A DNA stretch of 64,000 bases from assembly GCF_001625215.2 (NCBI RefSeq), contig NC_030384.2, positions 24,974,527 through 25,038,526 of the forward strand, read 5' to 3'. The position numbers and the translations under genes were made by a program. Of this stretch, positions 11,901 to 23,137 are shown one piece after another (the stretch's first letter is position 1; the number at the start of each line of letters is the position of its first letter). Source of the stretch: Daucus carota subsp. sativus. Lineage: Eukaryota; Streptophyta; Magnoliopsida; Apiales; Apiaceae. The notes beneath the pieces are model-generated. The model was not told the origin of the DNA, did no database searches, and saw nothing but the letters and a program-made list of their open reading frames with translations.

Positions 11901-13368
11901 GTATAAGCCTTTTTCACCCCAAAAAGTAGCACCTTGCAGTCTTGGCAAAAATAATCAACTTGCTTCGAGTATATACGAACAACACCAAGCAAAAGATGCC
12001 CTGACATCCTCAGCGCTATAGGGAGTTCTGGATACATAATGCGCTCTGCACAAAAAAAAAAAAGAACAAATTTGAACCATGTTTGATAATGCAAATTGAT
12101 TGCATGTATCTGTGGCATTACTTTTCTGAATGCATATATAATAATGTATTATAATGTTTGCACGAAAGAATAGTACTCACTTTTATGCACAAATTTACAC
12201 AAGATAAAGTGCACACAGTACAGCCTGATAGATAGGCATTAACATGTAAGGAGATGCAATAAGAGATCCAAAGAGATAAACCAAGAAAGAGGGAAAAAAG
12301 TCATAATTTTTCACCAAACTTTCAAAAGATAATGAAGTAATCATATAGTGTGAGTATATCCCTTGAAAACCTTTTAATAGTCATCCAACTGGACTTCCAA
12401 CTCATATACATAATGCAGTTAAACCAAAATAATGGATTGTAATGAATTGATTGCACACAAGAACACAAAAAAAATGTCAAACAATTGAAACAAATCAAAA
12501 TGTATTCTTTTATCAGAATTATACACTTAAAATAACCCTTATAACTGATAAAGGTCAAATATTTAAGCGAGTGTCATTCATCTGTCAGTAAAACCCAACA
12601 ACCCATTACCAGAATCTAATCAAGATACAAACTTTTCAAGAAAAAGACATTCTGGACATTAAGAAAAGAATATAAACTGTACTGCAAGTACTGAGATAAA
12701 CAATATAAAAAACAGATTCTTTCATCAGAATTAAACACTATAAATAAAATCATAAGTAAATTCATATGCAATTACAAGAAAAATAAAAATAAAATTAAAA
12801 CCAATCAAAATGGGTTTTTGTCACAATTATACCCTATAAATTCAATCTAGACAACAATCATAACTTCAAAATTAATGTACATCCTAAAGCATATGAAGAT
12901 CGGAACATTAAATAATTCCAATTCATCTTTCACCAAACCCATCACTAAAATCATATAAAACCAATCAAAATCGGTTTTTTGCCACAATTATACCCTAAAA
13001 ATTCATGCTCCACAACAACAAAAATTCAAACTTAATGCACATCCTAAAACATACAAAGACCATGACTTCAAAAGAATCCAATTCATCTTTCAGCAAACCC
13101 ATCACTAAAACCAAATCAAAAGACAATATTTCCACAAAAACCCATCTGGGTCATCAAGAAAAACAAAACCCCGTCAAGAAACTGTAATCTAATCACACAC
13201 AAAAAAAAAACAATTAAAATATTAAAGATAAAAAAGAAACTAACCAACAGTCCTGGCGACGTTAGTAGCAGTAATGTGAGACTTCTTGAGTCTATTTTGC
13301 AGATGAGCAGCACACCAAACAGTCCCTAGAGGCCCTTTTCTTGCCAAGAAAGTGTTTGAATAAAACAT
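8981..13368 (-). CDS. SYN3: Sister chromatid cohesion 1 protein 3-like (RAD21/REC8 kleisin)
   Basis: Thirteen exons are proposed, read on the minus strand: 13245-13368, 11784-12045, 11664-11710, 11502-11551, 11347-11396, 10887-11263, 10683-10800, 10453-10556, 9877-10331, 9740-9779, 9479-9557, 9231-9366 and 8981-9085. All junctions have GT/AG and the phases add up to 648 residues with stop TAA. Residues 1-105 are the Rad21/Rec8 N-terminal domain (MFYSNTFLARKGPLG, then YPELPIALRMSGHLLLGVVRIYS), which binds the SMC3 head. Residues about 590-645 are the C-terminal winged-helix domain (KILEGKRRKISARMVFETL, then EPYGEITLKLMPKL), which binds the SMC1 head. The middle is acidic and poorly conserved, as in all kleisins, with a basic patch NRRPKRRRVRFDEVTVL near residue 325. 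Length and N terminus fit Arabidopsis SYN3 (about 690 residues) better than SYN2 or REC8. It would act in the nucleus, holding sister chromatids. Exon 6 has a tandem EVMRDA repeat. Confidence 0.9.
12801..13120. repeat. Two tandem units of 160 bp in intron 1 of the cohesin gene
   Basis: CCAATCAAAAT..GGTTTTT begins at 12801 and again at 12961. Both units continue with CACAATTATACCCTA, then AATTCATCTTTCA and CAAACCCATCACTAAAA in the same order. Weaker related copies appear upstream near 12490 and 12715. The array lies wholly within the large first intron (12046-13244). Confidence 0.7.
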
Positions 13369-14850
13369 CTTTCAACTTTTCTTGCTTTCTTGATTCTGGG
13401 GTTCTTGTGAATTTTATGGATTTGGGTATAAGAGAATTGGGGAGGTTAAATTGCAGAAGATATTGATGTATAGATACAGGGGTTGTGCCTGTTGTAATAT
13501 GTGTGTGTGTGTGTGTTTGGGATAAATTGGGATTTTCTATAGGCGGGAATTTGTGAGTGGGCGGCAATTTGATGAATCGTGTTGGATACTTTTCGGAAAA
13601 TGAAACAAGGAAAGGTTGGTTTGGGCTTTTGATTATTTTGGACTTAGTTGGGTTCTGGGCTTCTGTGGGTTTTACTCAGTTTGCCGACTCTTTGGCCCAA
13701 TAAGCTGGTAAAAATAGGGACTCCTTTCAAGTTTTTCTTGCCCGCCCGGTGTCTCCAACTAAGTTGGCTGAAATAATTAAAAACAAACTGAATTATGTAA
13801 ATTTTGATGAATCGGAACATTTTGTGTTTTAACCATTATATTTTAAGATCCAAAATATTAGATTTTAAATTGGATGATATATAATTTAATTTTTGTTTTA
13901 TTATATTTTTAGACATCCGAAAACTTGTTACAACAGAATCCTAGTAATTAAAAATAGAATAATTATTTTATAATTATTAAATATTTTTTAATTTTCAAAA
14001 TAATATTATATATATATTCAAAATAATGTGAAAAAGGTGATTAAAAATAATTTAGTATAATCTTTTTAATAATATATAGATAGATAAATGCTCCCTCTAT
14101 TAGATACATTTTAACGGAGACAAAAAAAAAATGTAAAAAAAATAGTAAAATTAGATGAAAAGTGGGTAAAATAATGGATTTCATTTATATTTAATTATAA
14201 ATTCGTGATAGTGGAGGAAAGTAGTGGGGTAGAGTTTATATTACTCTAAAATGAAGATGTTGGAAAAATGTAATTGATGCTGTAGTGTTTTATTTATTTT
14301 TGAAATGTATAGGACAGGACATCCATAAAATGATACAAATGATACTGTACAGAAATGAATTGAAGAAAAAGCTGCACATTAGCAATAAAATATTTCAAAC
14401 CACGACTATGATTTAAAGTTCAAACTATTTAACCTGTGGGTAGGAGTAATGATGCATCTACATATAAAATCGGTTCACCCGATGAAATGAAATCACGATT
14501 CTAAAATCCATTCACTTATTTATCATGTTTCCTACTGTACAATTTGTACAATTTTTAAGTAACTATTTTCTCCTACTATCAACAACAATAGCTGCACGTT
14601 CTCCATAAAATATTTTTTATAATTCATTCCATCCAAATGATTGATGTACTAGACTTAATATCTTAGTATTGTGAAGACTTGATATTATAATATTGTGAAT
14701 TGTGATACAAATGAGTTTAAAGATCTAATCATGATGCAACAAACAACCAATTCTAATTAAAATTCCCATCTACGTTTTGATTCTTCTGCAACAAACATCT
14801 GATATGTTGATGGTTAAACCAAAATTTCTCCACCTCTTCTGCCAGCTAAA
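13369..14850. other. Intergenic region between cohesin and PSRP2 genes
   Basis: The first few hundred bases should hold the cohesin promoter and leader; a GT microsatellite sits at 13499-13517. The rest is AT-rich with a decayed MITE (14091-14322) and no supported gene. Confidence 0.45.
14091..14322. mobile_element. Decayed Stowaway-like MITE
   Basis: The left end CTCCCTCTATTAGATACATTTTAAC resembles the Stowaway terminus. A weak inverted counterpart (GAAATGTATAGGACAGGAC) is near 14303-14322. The right end has lost the GGAGGGAG terminus, so the boundary is approximate. Confidence 0.35.
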
Positions 14851-17538
14851 TTATGCTTTATTTACACGGATTTTCTGCCCTTCGAGCAACTGCAAAAGAA
14901 AAAACGATCATCAGCAGATGAATTTGTTTATGTCTTGACAACTTAAACACTCATGCCAACATTACGAGTAAACACCTTTCATGTAAACTATACACAAACT
15001 TAAAAACACGCCGTCACCAAAAAATAACAGTACAGAAAGACCACTACGTTTACAAAGATAAGAAGGCCCAGTCGTAATGACAGATTATAATCCTAAACCA
15101 CTATACCCAACCTCAAAATGCCCCTAGCTCTTTGCCCTCAACTATAATAACATTAGGAACTGTATAAGAAAATCGTGGTGCTGGCAGTCTACACTATCAC
15201 TTCAGTGAAGATGTGTGTACAGATTGTAAAAGCATTGGGTTCCAACCTATTTCATTTTGAAGAATATAAATCTGGGCCACAGGTACATGAGTATATCCAA
15301 GTATCCGTTACCCAACTTTTTGTTTAAATGCAGGCCCCTATCAGAGGAGACATGAAGCTAAAGAACTATAAATTGATATTCTACAAAGTCACTATGATGT
15401 TTCAACTAGTTTAGCACGGGTGGCGAGCTTACCGCATTATTTAAAGTTGAGACAGCTGTTTCTACGTCCTCCTCCGAAGAGAATGTAACGAAACCATATC
15501 CACTGGATTTTGAGGTTCCTGGCACTCGAGATACCTTTGCGCTAACAGCATTAGCTGTCTCAGAGAAGAATCCTTTAAGTATGTCAGAGGTTACTTCCTT
15601 GGCAAGATTACCAACGTAAACCTTGTAGGGGCTGTCAACAAATTGAGTTTCTTCGGCTTGAAGAAGTGAAAAATCTGGAATTGTCAAGGGTTTCTCTGTT
15701 ACATTTACTTTGATCACGCGTCCTCCAATTTCCTACAAGTAAACATAACGAATTATTTCGATCTCTTAACTAGTCAAAGGAACACTCACACAAACACTCC
15801 GATAGACACTTCTCCTACAGTCAGTTATACTAACAGTAGAATGCTTACTGTGCCATCAAGCTTCTCAATCGCAGCATTTGCATCCTCAACAGTTTTCATT
15901 GTAACAAAACCAAATCGTCGGCTCCTTCCAGAATACTTGTCAAACATGATCTATAATTAGTAAAAGAAAAGGTTCTTAGTTACACAAGTCCAAAATCAAA
16001 ACCAAGGATGGCGGATTATGTGGCAACTTACAACTGAATCACATAGGCCATTGGCAACTTAAATTAGTGATAAAGTAAATGAAGATGGCAATGAATAAGT
16101 CTAACAGTACAGCATCCCCAAATTTTAGTGAAAACTATTTAAAGTTTTAATAATTATTTCAATGACCTTGATGGTTCTGTAGCAAAATTCTTTGATATCT
16201 GATGGCAATTATGTTCTATCTTTATCGGCACTAAAGGCACACGACATATATTATGAGAGTATCACTAGAGAAATGTATCACCTTACAACGAGTAAACCTT
16301 AAATGAACTCCTAATGAGAGTACCTTAATCATATTATTGTGCAAGTACAATAGGTCAAATGTACCCATTATACAATTATTATTAATAAAAAGCATGCACC
16401 AGAAATTTGGTGAGGCCTTTGAGCAAAATGCTTAGTGATTTTGACGCTTTTTATTATTTACTTTTCATCTATTTCTTTGGTGAAAAGAATTAACATCCAA
16501 ATAAATACATAACAGTGAATGAAGCAGCTACATTCACCAAACAATTATATGCAAACCATACACTTTCTGAGTTATTAGTTTTGTGAAATCCTAGTAATTC
16601 ATGGTAAATACCGGGGATTGTACATAGGGATGAAAATGTAAAACATGGCCCAGAACCCAGATTAGACCTGGCCAGAGTACCGACAGAATTACAGAAACAA
16701 ACCAAAAATGACATTATAACCCGAAATGGTTTGTTTTTAGATTTTATCACACTTTTAAGCCTATATAATCATTGCATCAAAGTTCAATAAGTTTAATAAC
16801 ACTAAACACACACATTTATGGACAGGACCAGAACCCACCACCACCACCACAGAATAACATCTCTTTTTTTCATTATATCTTTCACCGTGCTTTAAAGGGT
16901 CACTAAAAATCTATGAAAAGATGCATATATCGAATAGATAGTTAAGATTTCTTCCTGCTCATATGACTCAAGATTAGAACTTTATCGACGAAAAAACTCC
17001 TGTTTTTCATTTTATGTCTCACTAAAGGGTCACTAAAATCCCTATAACCATATCCAATTATCCATACATTGAGTAGAAAGATATCCTGTTGCTCAAATGA
17101 CTAAAAAAAATTCAAACTTTAACAACCAATTAATATCACACTTCCCTAATACAATAATTGACAAACATTAGTTAGCAAACTCATCTCCAGATCTTGAATT
17201 TAATCAAAAACAAATTGCATTACCTCAACTTTGTCAACAGCACCATGCTCTTCAACAATCTTCTGGAGCTCATCATTCTTCAAATTTCTGGGAATATTGC
17301 CAACATAAAGCCGCTTCGCCACATCCGAAGACTGAGTGACCACAGCAGTTTCTTCAGCAACAACAGAGAGCCTTGTTGTCTTGAGAGTAGAAGACAAAGC
17401 AAATTTGTGAGAAAATTGAGATGGGTGTGAGTGAAAAATGTTGACACTGACTTTGGAGGGCAGAAGGGCTTGTGTAGTTGCTAATGGTTTTGGGATTTGG
17501 AGGAAGTTGGGTGAGCAAATTGAGGAAAATGTAGCCAT
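14851..17538 (-). CDS. PSRP2: Plastid-specific 30S ribosomal protein 2 (two-RRM RNA-binding protein)
   Basis: Four exons on the minus strand: 17224-17538, 15849-15950, 15433-15732 and 14851-14889, all joined in phase 0, giving 251 residues. Residues 1 to about 65 are Ser/Thr-rich and lack acids until AEE, consistent with a chloroplast transit peptide. RRM1 starts at residue 76 (RNP2 LYVGNI; RNP1 RFGFVTMK, exon 2). RRM2 starts at about residue 176 (RNP2 VYVGNL; RNP1 GYGFVTF). The linker VNVTEKPL and LLQAEE, and the C terminus LLEGQKIRVNKA in a separate 39-base exon, match the PSRP2/cS22 family (about 260 residues). The protein associates with the small subunit of the chloroplast ribosome and binds RNA. 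An in-frame ATG 11 codons upstream (17571) is an alternative start; MATFSS is preferred because it looks like a normal transit-peptide start. Confidence 0.9.
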
Positions 17539-18194
17539 TTGTTGTTGTTTAGAGGAAGAATAATAGAACAAGAGAATTGAGAGATAAGAGACGGAGTGGA
17601 GAGAAGGGAGGGGTTTATCACTTTATCTATTTTGAATGTAATTTTTCTTGGAGTTTTTATTAGTAATATTTTATACTTTTTCTTGCTAAATAACTTTGTG
17701 TGTTTATGTGGGACTATCCTTCATTACTTATTTTATTAATTTCAATATTTAATTAATTATAGCTTGATTTTGATTAAAAAATTGATTTTTTAAAAAAATT
17801 AGTTTTAAAAAAATTCGATAAATTTTGATAAATCTTAAATTATTCATCAGATCAGTTCCAATTTTTGATTTTTATAAATATATTTACAACTATATTTATG
17901 TGACCCTTTTAATTTTACTTTATGTCACTAATATTTTAAATATTATAATTTTTTAACATATTAATACTACATTCTAGACACTAGTTTTTAATAATAAGTA
18001 ACTTAGAAAAGGGCATATAAATTTTAGAAATAATAATTATTTTCATAGTTACTATATGCTTCAAAAAGGTCACAAAGGTCACAGTATAAAAAGTTGAGTT
18101 GTACTTGTACCGGTATTACTCCATCCATACAGTTGGTTTAACTATGTTCTTGAATTGTTTCAAACCAAAAAATTGATCCAAATCTTTCCTTCAA
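17539..18194. promoter_or_regulatory. Divergent intergenic region between PSRP2 and the PPR gene
   Basis: These 656 bases separate the two divergently transcribed start codons, so they must contain both promoters. A TATA-like TATAAAA at 18085-18091 lies 104 bases before the PPR start, next to a direct repeat AAAGGTCACAAAGGTCACA. No obvious TATA was identified for PSRP2. Confidence 0.45.
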
Positions 18195-20429
18195 ATGTAC
18201 CTCCCCATCATCTCAAGACTCCCCAACTGGTTATCAAACATCAAATACTTATCCAATAATGCAAAATGGGAACAAATATTTTCCCACTATCAAGAACTTA
18301 CAAGAACACAACTACCACTCCATTTCATGCAAGACCCTTCTTTTATTCACCCAATTCTAAAAGCTTGTCAAAATCTCTCCTTTTTTACTGATGGGTACTC
18401 AATTCATGCATCTTTAATCAAGAATGGAATGTTTGAATCATACACTTCTGTTCAGAACTCAATAATGGACTTTTATGTTAAAGCTAGAAACTTTGAGTTT
18501 GCTTTAGCTATTTTTGATGAAATGAAGATTAAAGATTCTGTTTCTTGGAATGTTGTGATTAATGGGAGCTTTAATCAAGATGGGATTTTGAGTAATGGGT
18601 TGTTTTTGTTTAGTAAAGCTGTTGGGACAGGAATGTTTGAGCCTAATGTTGCTAATTTAGTGCTTGTTATACAAGAATGTAGGAATGTTTATGAAGGGTT
18701 GATTATACATTGTTATGTGATTAAGAGGGGTTTTTGTAGTGTTTCTTCAGTGCAGAACTCACTCTTGAGATTTTATGTGGTGGATCATGGAGTTAAGGTT
18801 GCGCGACTGTTGTTCGATGAAATGAGTGATAGAGATGTTGTTTCTTGGAGTGTGATGATTGGAGGGTATGCTCAAAATGGTGAAAGTCAGGTGGCTTTGG
18901 GATTGTTTCGAGAGATGGTTTGGGAGAGTCAGAATGATGTTGATGCACAGATAATGGTTAGTGTACTTCAGGCTTGCATTAGTTTAAGGAATTTTAGAGT
19001 TGGTAGTTTGTATCATGGATTTGTACTTTGTAAAGGCTTGAATTTTGATTTGTTTGTAGGGAATTCTTTAATTGACATGTACTCAAAGTATGGTGATCTG
19101 GACTCAGCTCTAGAAGTTTTTAGGGAGATGCCACAGAGGAACCTTGTATCCTGGAATTCTATGTTATCAGGCTTTGTACATAATAAGAAGTATGTTGAAG
19201 CTATTTCTCTGTTTTGTTCAATGTCAGAGGAGGATATTCAGGTTGATGAAGTGACTGTCGTAAATCTTTTACAAATCTGCAAGCATCTTCTAGATCCATA
19301 CTATTGCCAGTCCATTCACTGTGCAGTAATACGGAGAGGCTATGAATTGAACAAGTTAGTGGCGAATTCATTAATTGATGTATACTCGAAGTGTAATCTT
19401 ATTACCCATGCATGGTTATTGTTCAGTCTGGTGAAAGATCAGGATACGGTTACATGGAGCACAATGATTGCAGGGTTTACCCATTGTGGCTTGCCTGAGG
19501 AGGCCATTGCTGTGTTCAAGGAGATGAATTTTGTAAGAGCCACTCCAAATACCATTACTATGGTAAATCTGATGGAGGCTTGTTCAAGTTCTGGTGAACT
19601 CAACATATCCAAGTGGGCTCATGCCGTTGCAATAAGAAGATGCTTGGCATCAGAAGTGGTGGTCGGGACTGCGATTCTTGACATGTATGCTAAATGTGGG
19701 GCAATAGATACCTCAAGGAAGGTCTTTAACCAAATTTCTCAAAAGAATATTGTGACATGGAGTGCTATGATCGCAGCATATGGCATGAATGGTCTTGCAC
19801 ATAATTCCTTAACTTTGTTTCAAGAAATGAAGTCGCAGGGTTTAAAGCCTAATGAAGTAACAACACTCTCCATATTATCAGCATGCAGCCATGGGGGTCT
19901 GGTCGAGGAAGGTATCTCTTTGTTTAGAGAATTGGTTCAAGATCATGACATTGATTTGAGGTTAGAACATTATTCCTGCATGGTTGACTTGTTAGGTCGG
20001 TCTGGAAGGCTAGATAGGGCAGTAGATCTAATGGAGACAATGTCCGACACATTGGAACCTGGTGCCAGTGCATGGGGAGCAATGTTGAGTGCTTGTCGAA
20101 GGTATGGTAATAGTGAGCTTGGTATACAAGCTGTTTCTCAAGTACTTCAACTGGAACCATCAAATTCATCAGTGTATATCCTTGCATCTAACATGTTTGC
20201 TGCGAAGGGACTGTGGAATGATGCAGCAAGGATGAGATTGTTAGTGAAGGAAAAGGGAGTTAAGGTCGAGGCTGGTTATAGCTTAATACATGTTAAAAGT
20301 AAAGCAGAGAAATTTGTTGCAGGAGGTACGCGTCATCTATTGTCTCATAAGATATGCTATGTTGTTGAGCAGTTGCACGAGTTTATGCAATTAGACAATG
20401 TAGATGACAATATCTTTCTGTGTATGTAA
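18195..20429 (+). CDS. PLS-class pentatricopeptide repeat protein, E subgroup (At2g17210-like)
   Basis: An intronless frame of 744 residues, as usual for plant PPR genes. From about residue 50 to 610 it is an array of PPR units of P, L and S type, with recurring cores such as NSLIDMYSK, RNLVSWNSMLSGF and VSWSVMIGGYAQNG. Residues about 610-710 form an E/E+ region (SAWGAMLSACRR, LEPSNSS.YILASNMFAAKGLW, KEKGVKVEAGYSLI). There is no DYW deaminase domain. The order and wording of the repeats match my memory of Arabidopsis At2g17210. Such proteins bind organellar RNA and, in the E class, usually direct C-to-U editing with a partner deaminase. Mitochondrial or plastid targeting cannot be decided here. 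Its last 532 coding bases are duplicated downstream (22681 on, and 26141-26220). Confidence 0.92.
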   Translation: MYLPIISRLPNWLSNIKYLSNNAKWEQIFSHYQELTRTQLPLHFMQDPSFIHPILKACQNLSFFTDGYSIHASLIKNGMFESYTSVQNSIMDFYVKARNFEFALAIFDEMKIKDSVSWNVVINGSFNQDGILSNGLFLFSKAVGTGMFEPNVANLVLVIQECRNVYEGLIIHCYVIKRGFCSVSSVQNSLLRFYVVDHGVKVARLLFDEMSDRDVVSWSVMIGGYAQNGESQVALGLFREMVWESQNDVDAQIMVSVLQACISLRNFRVGSLYHGFVLCKGLNFDLFVGNSLIDMYSKYGDLDSALEVFREMPQRNLVSWNSMLSGFVHNKKYVEAISLFCSMSEEDIQVDEVTVVNLLQICKHLLDPYYCQSIHCAVIRRGYELNKLVANSLIDVYSKCNLITHAWLLFSLVKDQDTVTWSTMIAGFTHCGLPEEAIAVFKEMNFVRATPNTITMVNLMEACSSSGELNISKWAHAVAIRRCLASEVVVGTAILDMYAKCGAIDTSRKVFNQISQKNIVTWSAMIAAYGMNGLAHNSLTLFQEMKSQGLKPNEVTTLSILSACSHGGLVEEGISLFRELVQDHDIDLRLEHYSCMVDLLGRSGRLDRAVDLMETMSDTLEPGASAWGAMLSACRRYGNSELGIQAVSQVLQLEPSNSSVYILASNMFAAKGLWNDAARMRLLVKEKGVKVEAGYSLIHVKSKAEKFVAGGTRHLLSHKICYVVEQLHEFMQLDNVDDNIFLCM

Positions 20430-22518
20430 AAGGTGTGAAGCATCCACCCCGAAAGTCATAATATTTATAGTTACACACTTGTTTTTCATACAAAGGTTGT
20501 TTCAAAATTTGAACCCTAATCTAACAGATGCAACCCTAGCTGACATATATTCTTAATTCTTGACATACTATGCAGTAGAATCTTGCTGAATTCTCAGACT
20601 GTGTTCTAGTGATCTGTTAGTAAAGAAGAATTAACTTACTTGGCAATAAAGAAAAAAAAAATCTGCACACATTCTCTTTAGTCTTTAGTCTTTATGCTCA
20701 CATCAAAGGCCATTTTTTTTATCAAACCATGGTGTTGTGTGACTGCAGTCTTCATGGGAGCTTGTAGGTCGTCCCAAAGTCTTGTTTATTATACTGTGTT
20801 TTCTCTTTCGAATAAAAATTTAATTGAATGGAATTACAAGGACCATTACTGTATTGAACTGTCTTTTGTATAGAATTTAAAATAACTTCAAGTTTGGTCG
20901 TGTACTCGAAGTCAGGACTTTGAGTCATCTTATTTTTTAAAAATAAATCTTTATTTCCAGAAAAATAGATAAACATGTTTTGTTTTTTTTTTGAAAATAA
21001 GTAACTGTTTTTGCTATATAATGAATATGAACCACTGCTTTAATAGTTATTTTAAAGAAGAAAGAACAGAATTATAATTTTTCTTCGAAAATAGGTCCTT
21101 ATTTGCGTAACGGCTTTTTAGCCGAACCCCGGCGTCTTTGCTCATATGAAACGATGTTGGGATCATGTTGAACAATCTAATAGCCAATGTGTAAGTTTCA
21201 AGTAATTGTGGTTTTTAACATGAAAAGTCCCAAATCTCCCAAGCTGCTGTGAAATGGATATAGTAAAGTGGTAGAGTCGGGGTTAAGGGCTTAATTGTCA
21301 GGGGAGGCAGCAACATTTCTAAGTCACACATATCATATTAATTTGATTAAATGTATATAACGTGACACTATACCATATATTACTGCTGGTAGGACTAGTG
21401 ATGTACCATGATTATCATGAGCCGGGAAAGTTTAGGAAATTAGAGTAAGCTAAATATTTTTTATATTTAAAGTAAGACTGAGGGAAGTAGTCAGAAGATT
21501 GACATATATTTGGATAATATTTCATTTCTATGACTTGTATTTTTCTAATCAGAATGGTTGACCAAACCATTACTTTTAAGTGGCAGAGGAATCTCGCTAT
21601 GCATCTCGCTATGTGGTATGAATTGCATGGCTGACACAATTCTGACTAGTTCTCCGCACTACTTTTTTGTGGTTCAACACTATCATGTCTTTTTAATGAA
21701 AAATTGGTTGGCTTTGGCTAGCTTGTGGAGCAAACAAAATCTCCCCGAAGCACACTGTCTGTATGAAAAAACAAACTTTGCACAACCAGCTTACGTGGAA
21801 AAGATTCCATATTCCATGCCAATAGACTTGTAATTTATTTTGTTATTTCAGAAATATGTAATAATTCGGAATTTTAAACATGCCGACAGAATATCTTTTA
21901 ACGCAATTGAATTGGTAATTTAGGAACCATGCTCAAAACTAATTCTTAATTGGTCTTGATAAATTTGTAAATTAGCTCCTTCTCACCATTCTATACATAT
22001 GAACGTGGCTAAAATTTTAAATAGATATATAAGAAAGCTGTTTACCATTTATGAGTCAGATTGTCAGAATATATGTGTTGAAAGAGGTACAGTAAAATGT
22101 TCTTGCAAGGTTGTGTAAAGTGTTCTTGCAGGGTTGTATAGTTATGTATGCATCACAAAGCAATGGAAATTAGGAAAATAAATGCTATACATCATCCAGG
22201 AAGTGGCACAGTTTTATCGACAAGATTCTACATCTCAAAGCCACTAGTTATACATGGTATGACCATTCGACACTGGTATGTTCACTATAAACAGGATCTA
22301 CCAAAGATCTACAACTAAAATTTACAGCGGGGAATATGCCCCTACTTGATCACAAGGTTTATGCCATCCTATCCTGAAAGAAGACAAAATATAATGTCAG
22401 GCGTGGATGAACAAAGAATTACGTAATCAGTGATTGTGAGCGATGTAGAACAGTAGAAACATGTATAAAGCAGCGCTGAACAGTGAACACCTACTATCAA
22501 CTACTGTATCATTCTTTT
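20430..22518. other. Spacer downstream of the PPR gene
   Basis: No supported gene. It holds the PPR 3' flank and, at its right end, a copy of the Rab 3' untranslated region. The plus-strand frame 21558-21833 lies in a block absent from copy 2 and shows no known protein; it contains a short direct repeat ATCTCGCTATG. Confidence 0.5.
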
Positions 22519-22680
22519 CTATGCTGATGAACAGCAGCTATATTTGCTCCCTCCTGATAATGGTTCCGCACTGGGTACAACAATATTGCTTCCCTTGAGA
22601 AGTGCCGAGTTCCCACCAGATTCTGCTTCATTGGCAAAAAGAGCCTTCTTACTGACGGTTCGATATATCTCTGTCAGGAG
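22519..22680 (-). pseudogene. Orphan 3' end of the RABA4D gene
   Basis: On the minus strand this repeats the end of the Rab last exon at 27692-27853, down to a stop codon after YSCCSSA (SSS in the intact gene becomes SSA). It stops abruptly at 22680, where PPR sequence begins. It lacks the G domain, first exon and promoter, so it is a duplication remnant. Confidence 0.85.
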
Positions 22681-23137
22681 TCTGGTCGAGGGAGGTATCT
22701 CTTTGTTTAGAGAATTGGTTCAAGATCATGACATTGATTTGAGGTTAGAACATTATTCTTGCATGGTAGACTTGTTAGGCCGGTCCGGAAGGTTAGATAG
22801 GGCAGTAGATCTAATGGAGACAATGTCCGACACATTGGAACCTGGTGCCAGTGCATGGGGAGCAATGTTGAGTGCTTGTCGAAGGTATGGTAATAGTGAG
22901 CTTGGTATACAAGCTGTTTCTCAAGTACTTAAACTGGAACCATCAAATTCATCAGCGTATATCCTTGCATCTAACATGTTTGCTGCGAAGGGACTGTGGA
23001 ATGATTCAGCAAGGATGAGATTGTTGGTGAAGGAAAAGGGAGTTAAGGTCGAGGCTGGTTATAGCTTAATACATGTTAAAAGTAAAGCAGAGAAATTTGT
23101 TGCAGGAGGTACGCGTCATCTATTGTTTCAAGCTTGA
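22544..23137 (+). pseudogene. Chimeric junction ORF: antisense Rab end fused to PPR C terminus
   Basis: A 197-codon open frame. Its first 45 or so residues are read from the antisense strand of the Rab last exon and have no protein meaning of their own. From 22681 on it follows the PPR gene in the correct frame (PPR residue 568 onward, from LVE.GISLFRELV to GGTRHLL), then ends four codons into LINE sequence. About ten substitutions separate it from the parent over 450 bases, and none is a stop. It keeps one repeat and most of the E region but lacks the repeat array that would recognise RNA. It is probably a non-functional by-product; transcription is unknown. Confidence 0.75.

Larger units (their letters stand above)
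19898..22680. repeat. Tandem duplication, copy 1 (PPR 3' end to Rab 3' end)
   Basis: The segment from inside the PPR gene (19898) through its 3' flank to a fragment of the Rab last exon (ending 22680) reappears as 22681-27853. Copy 1 contains the intact PPR end but only the last 162 bases of the Rab coding region. Relative to copy 2 it has extra sequence at about 20760-21310 and 21549-21832, with no LINE. Base 22680 abuts the sequence that follows 19898, so the copies are in direct head-to-tail contact. Confidence 0.85.
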
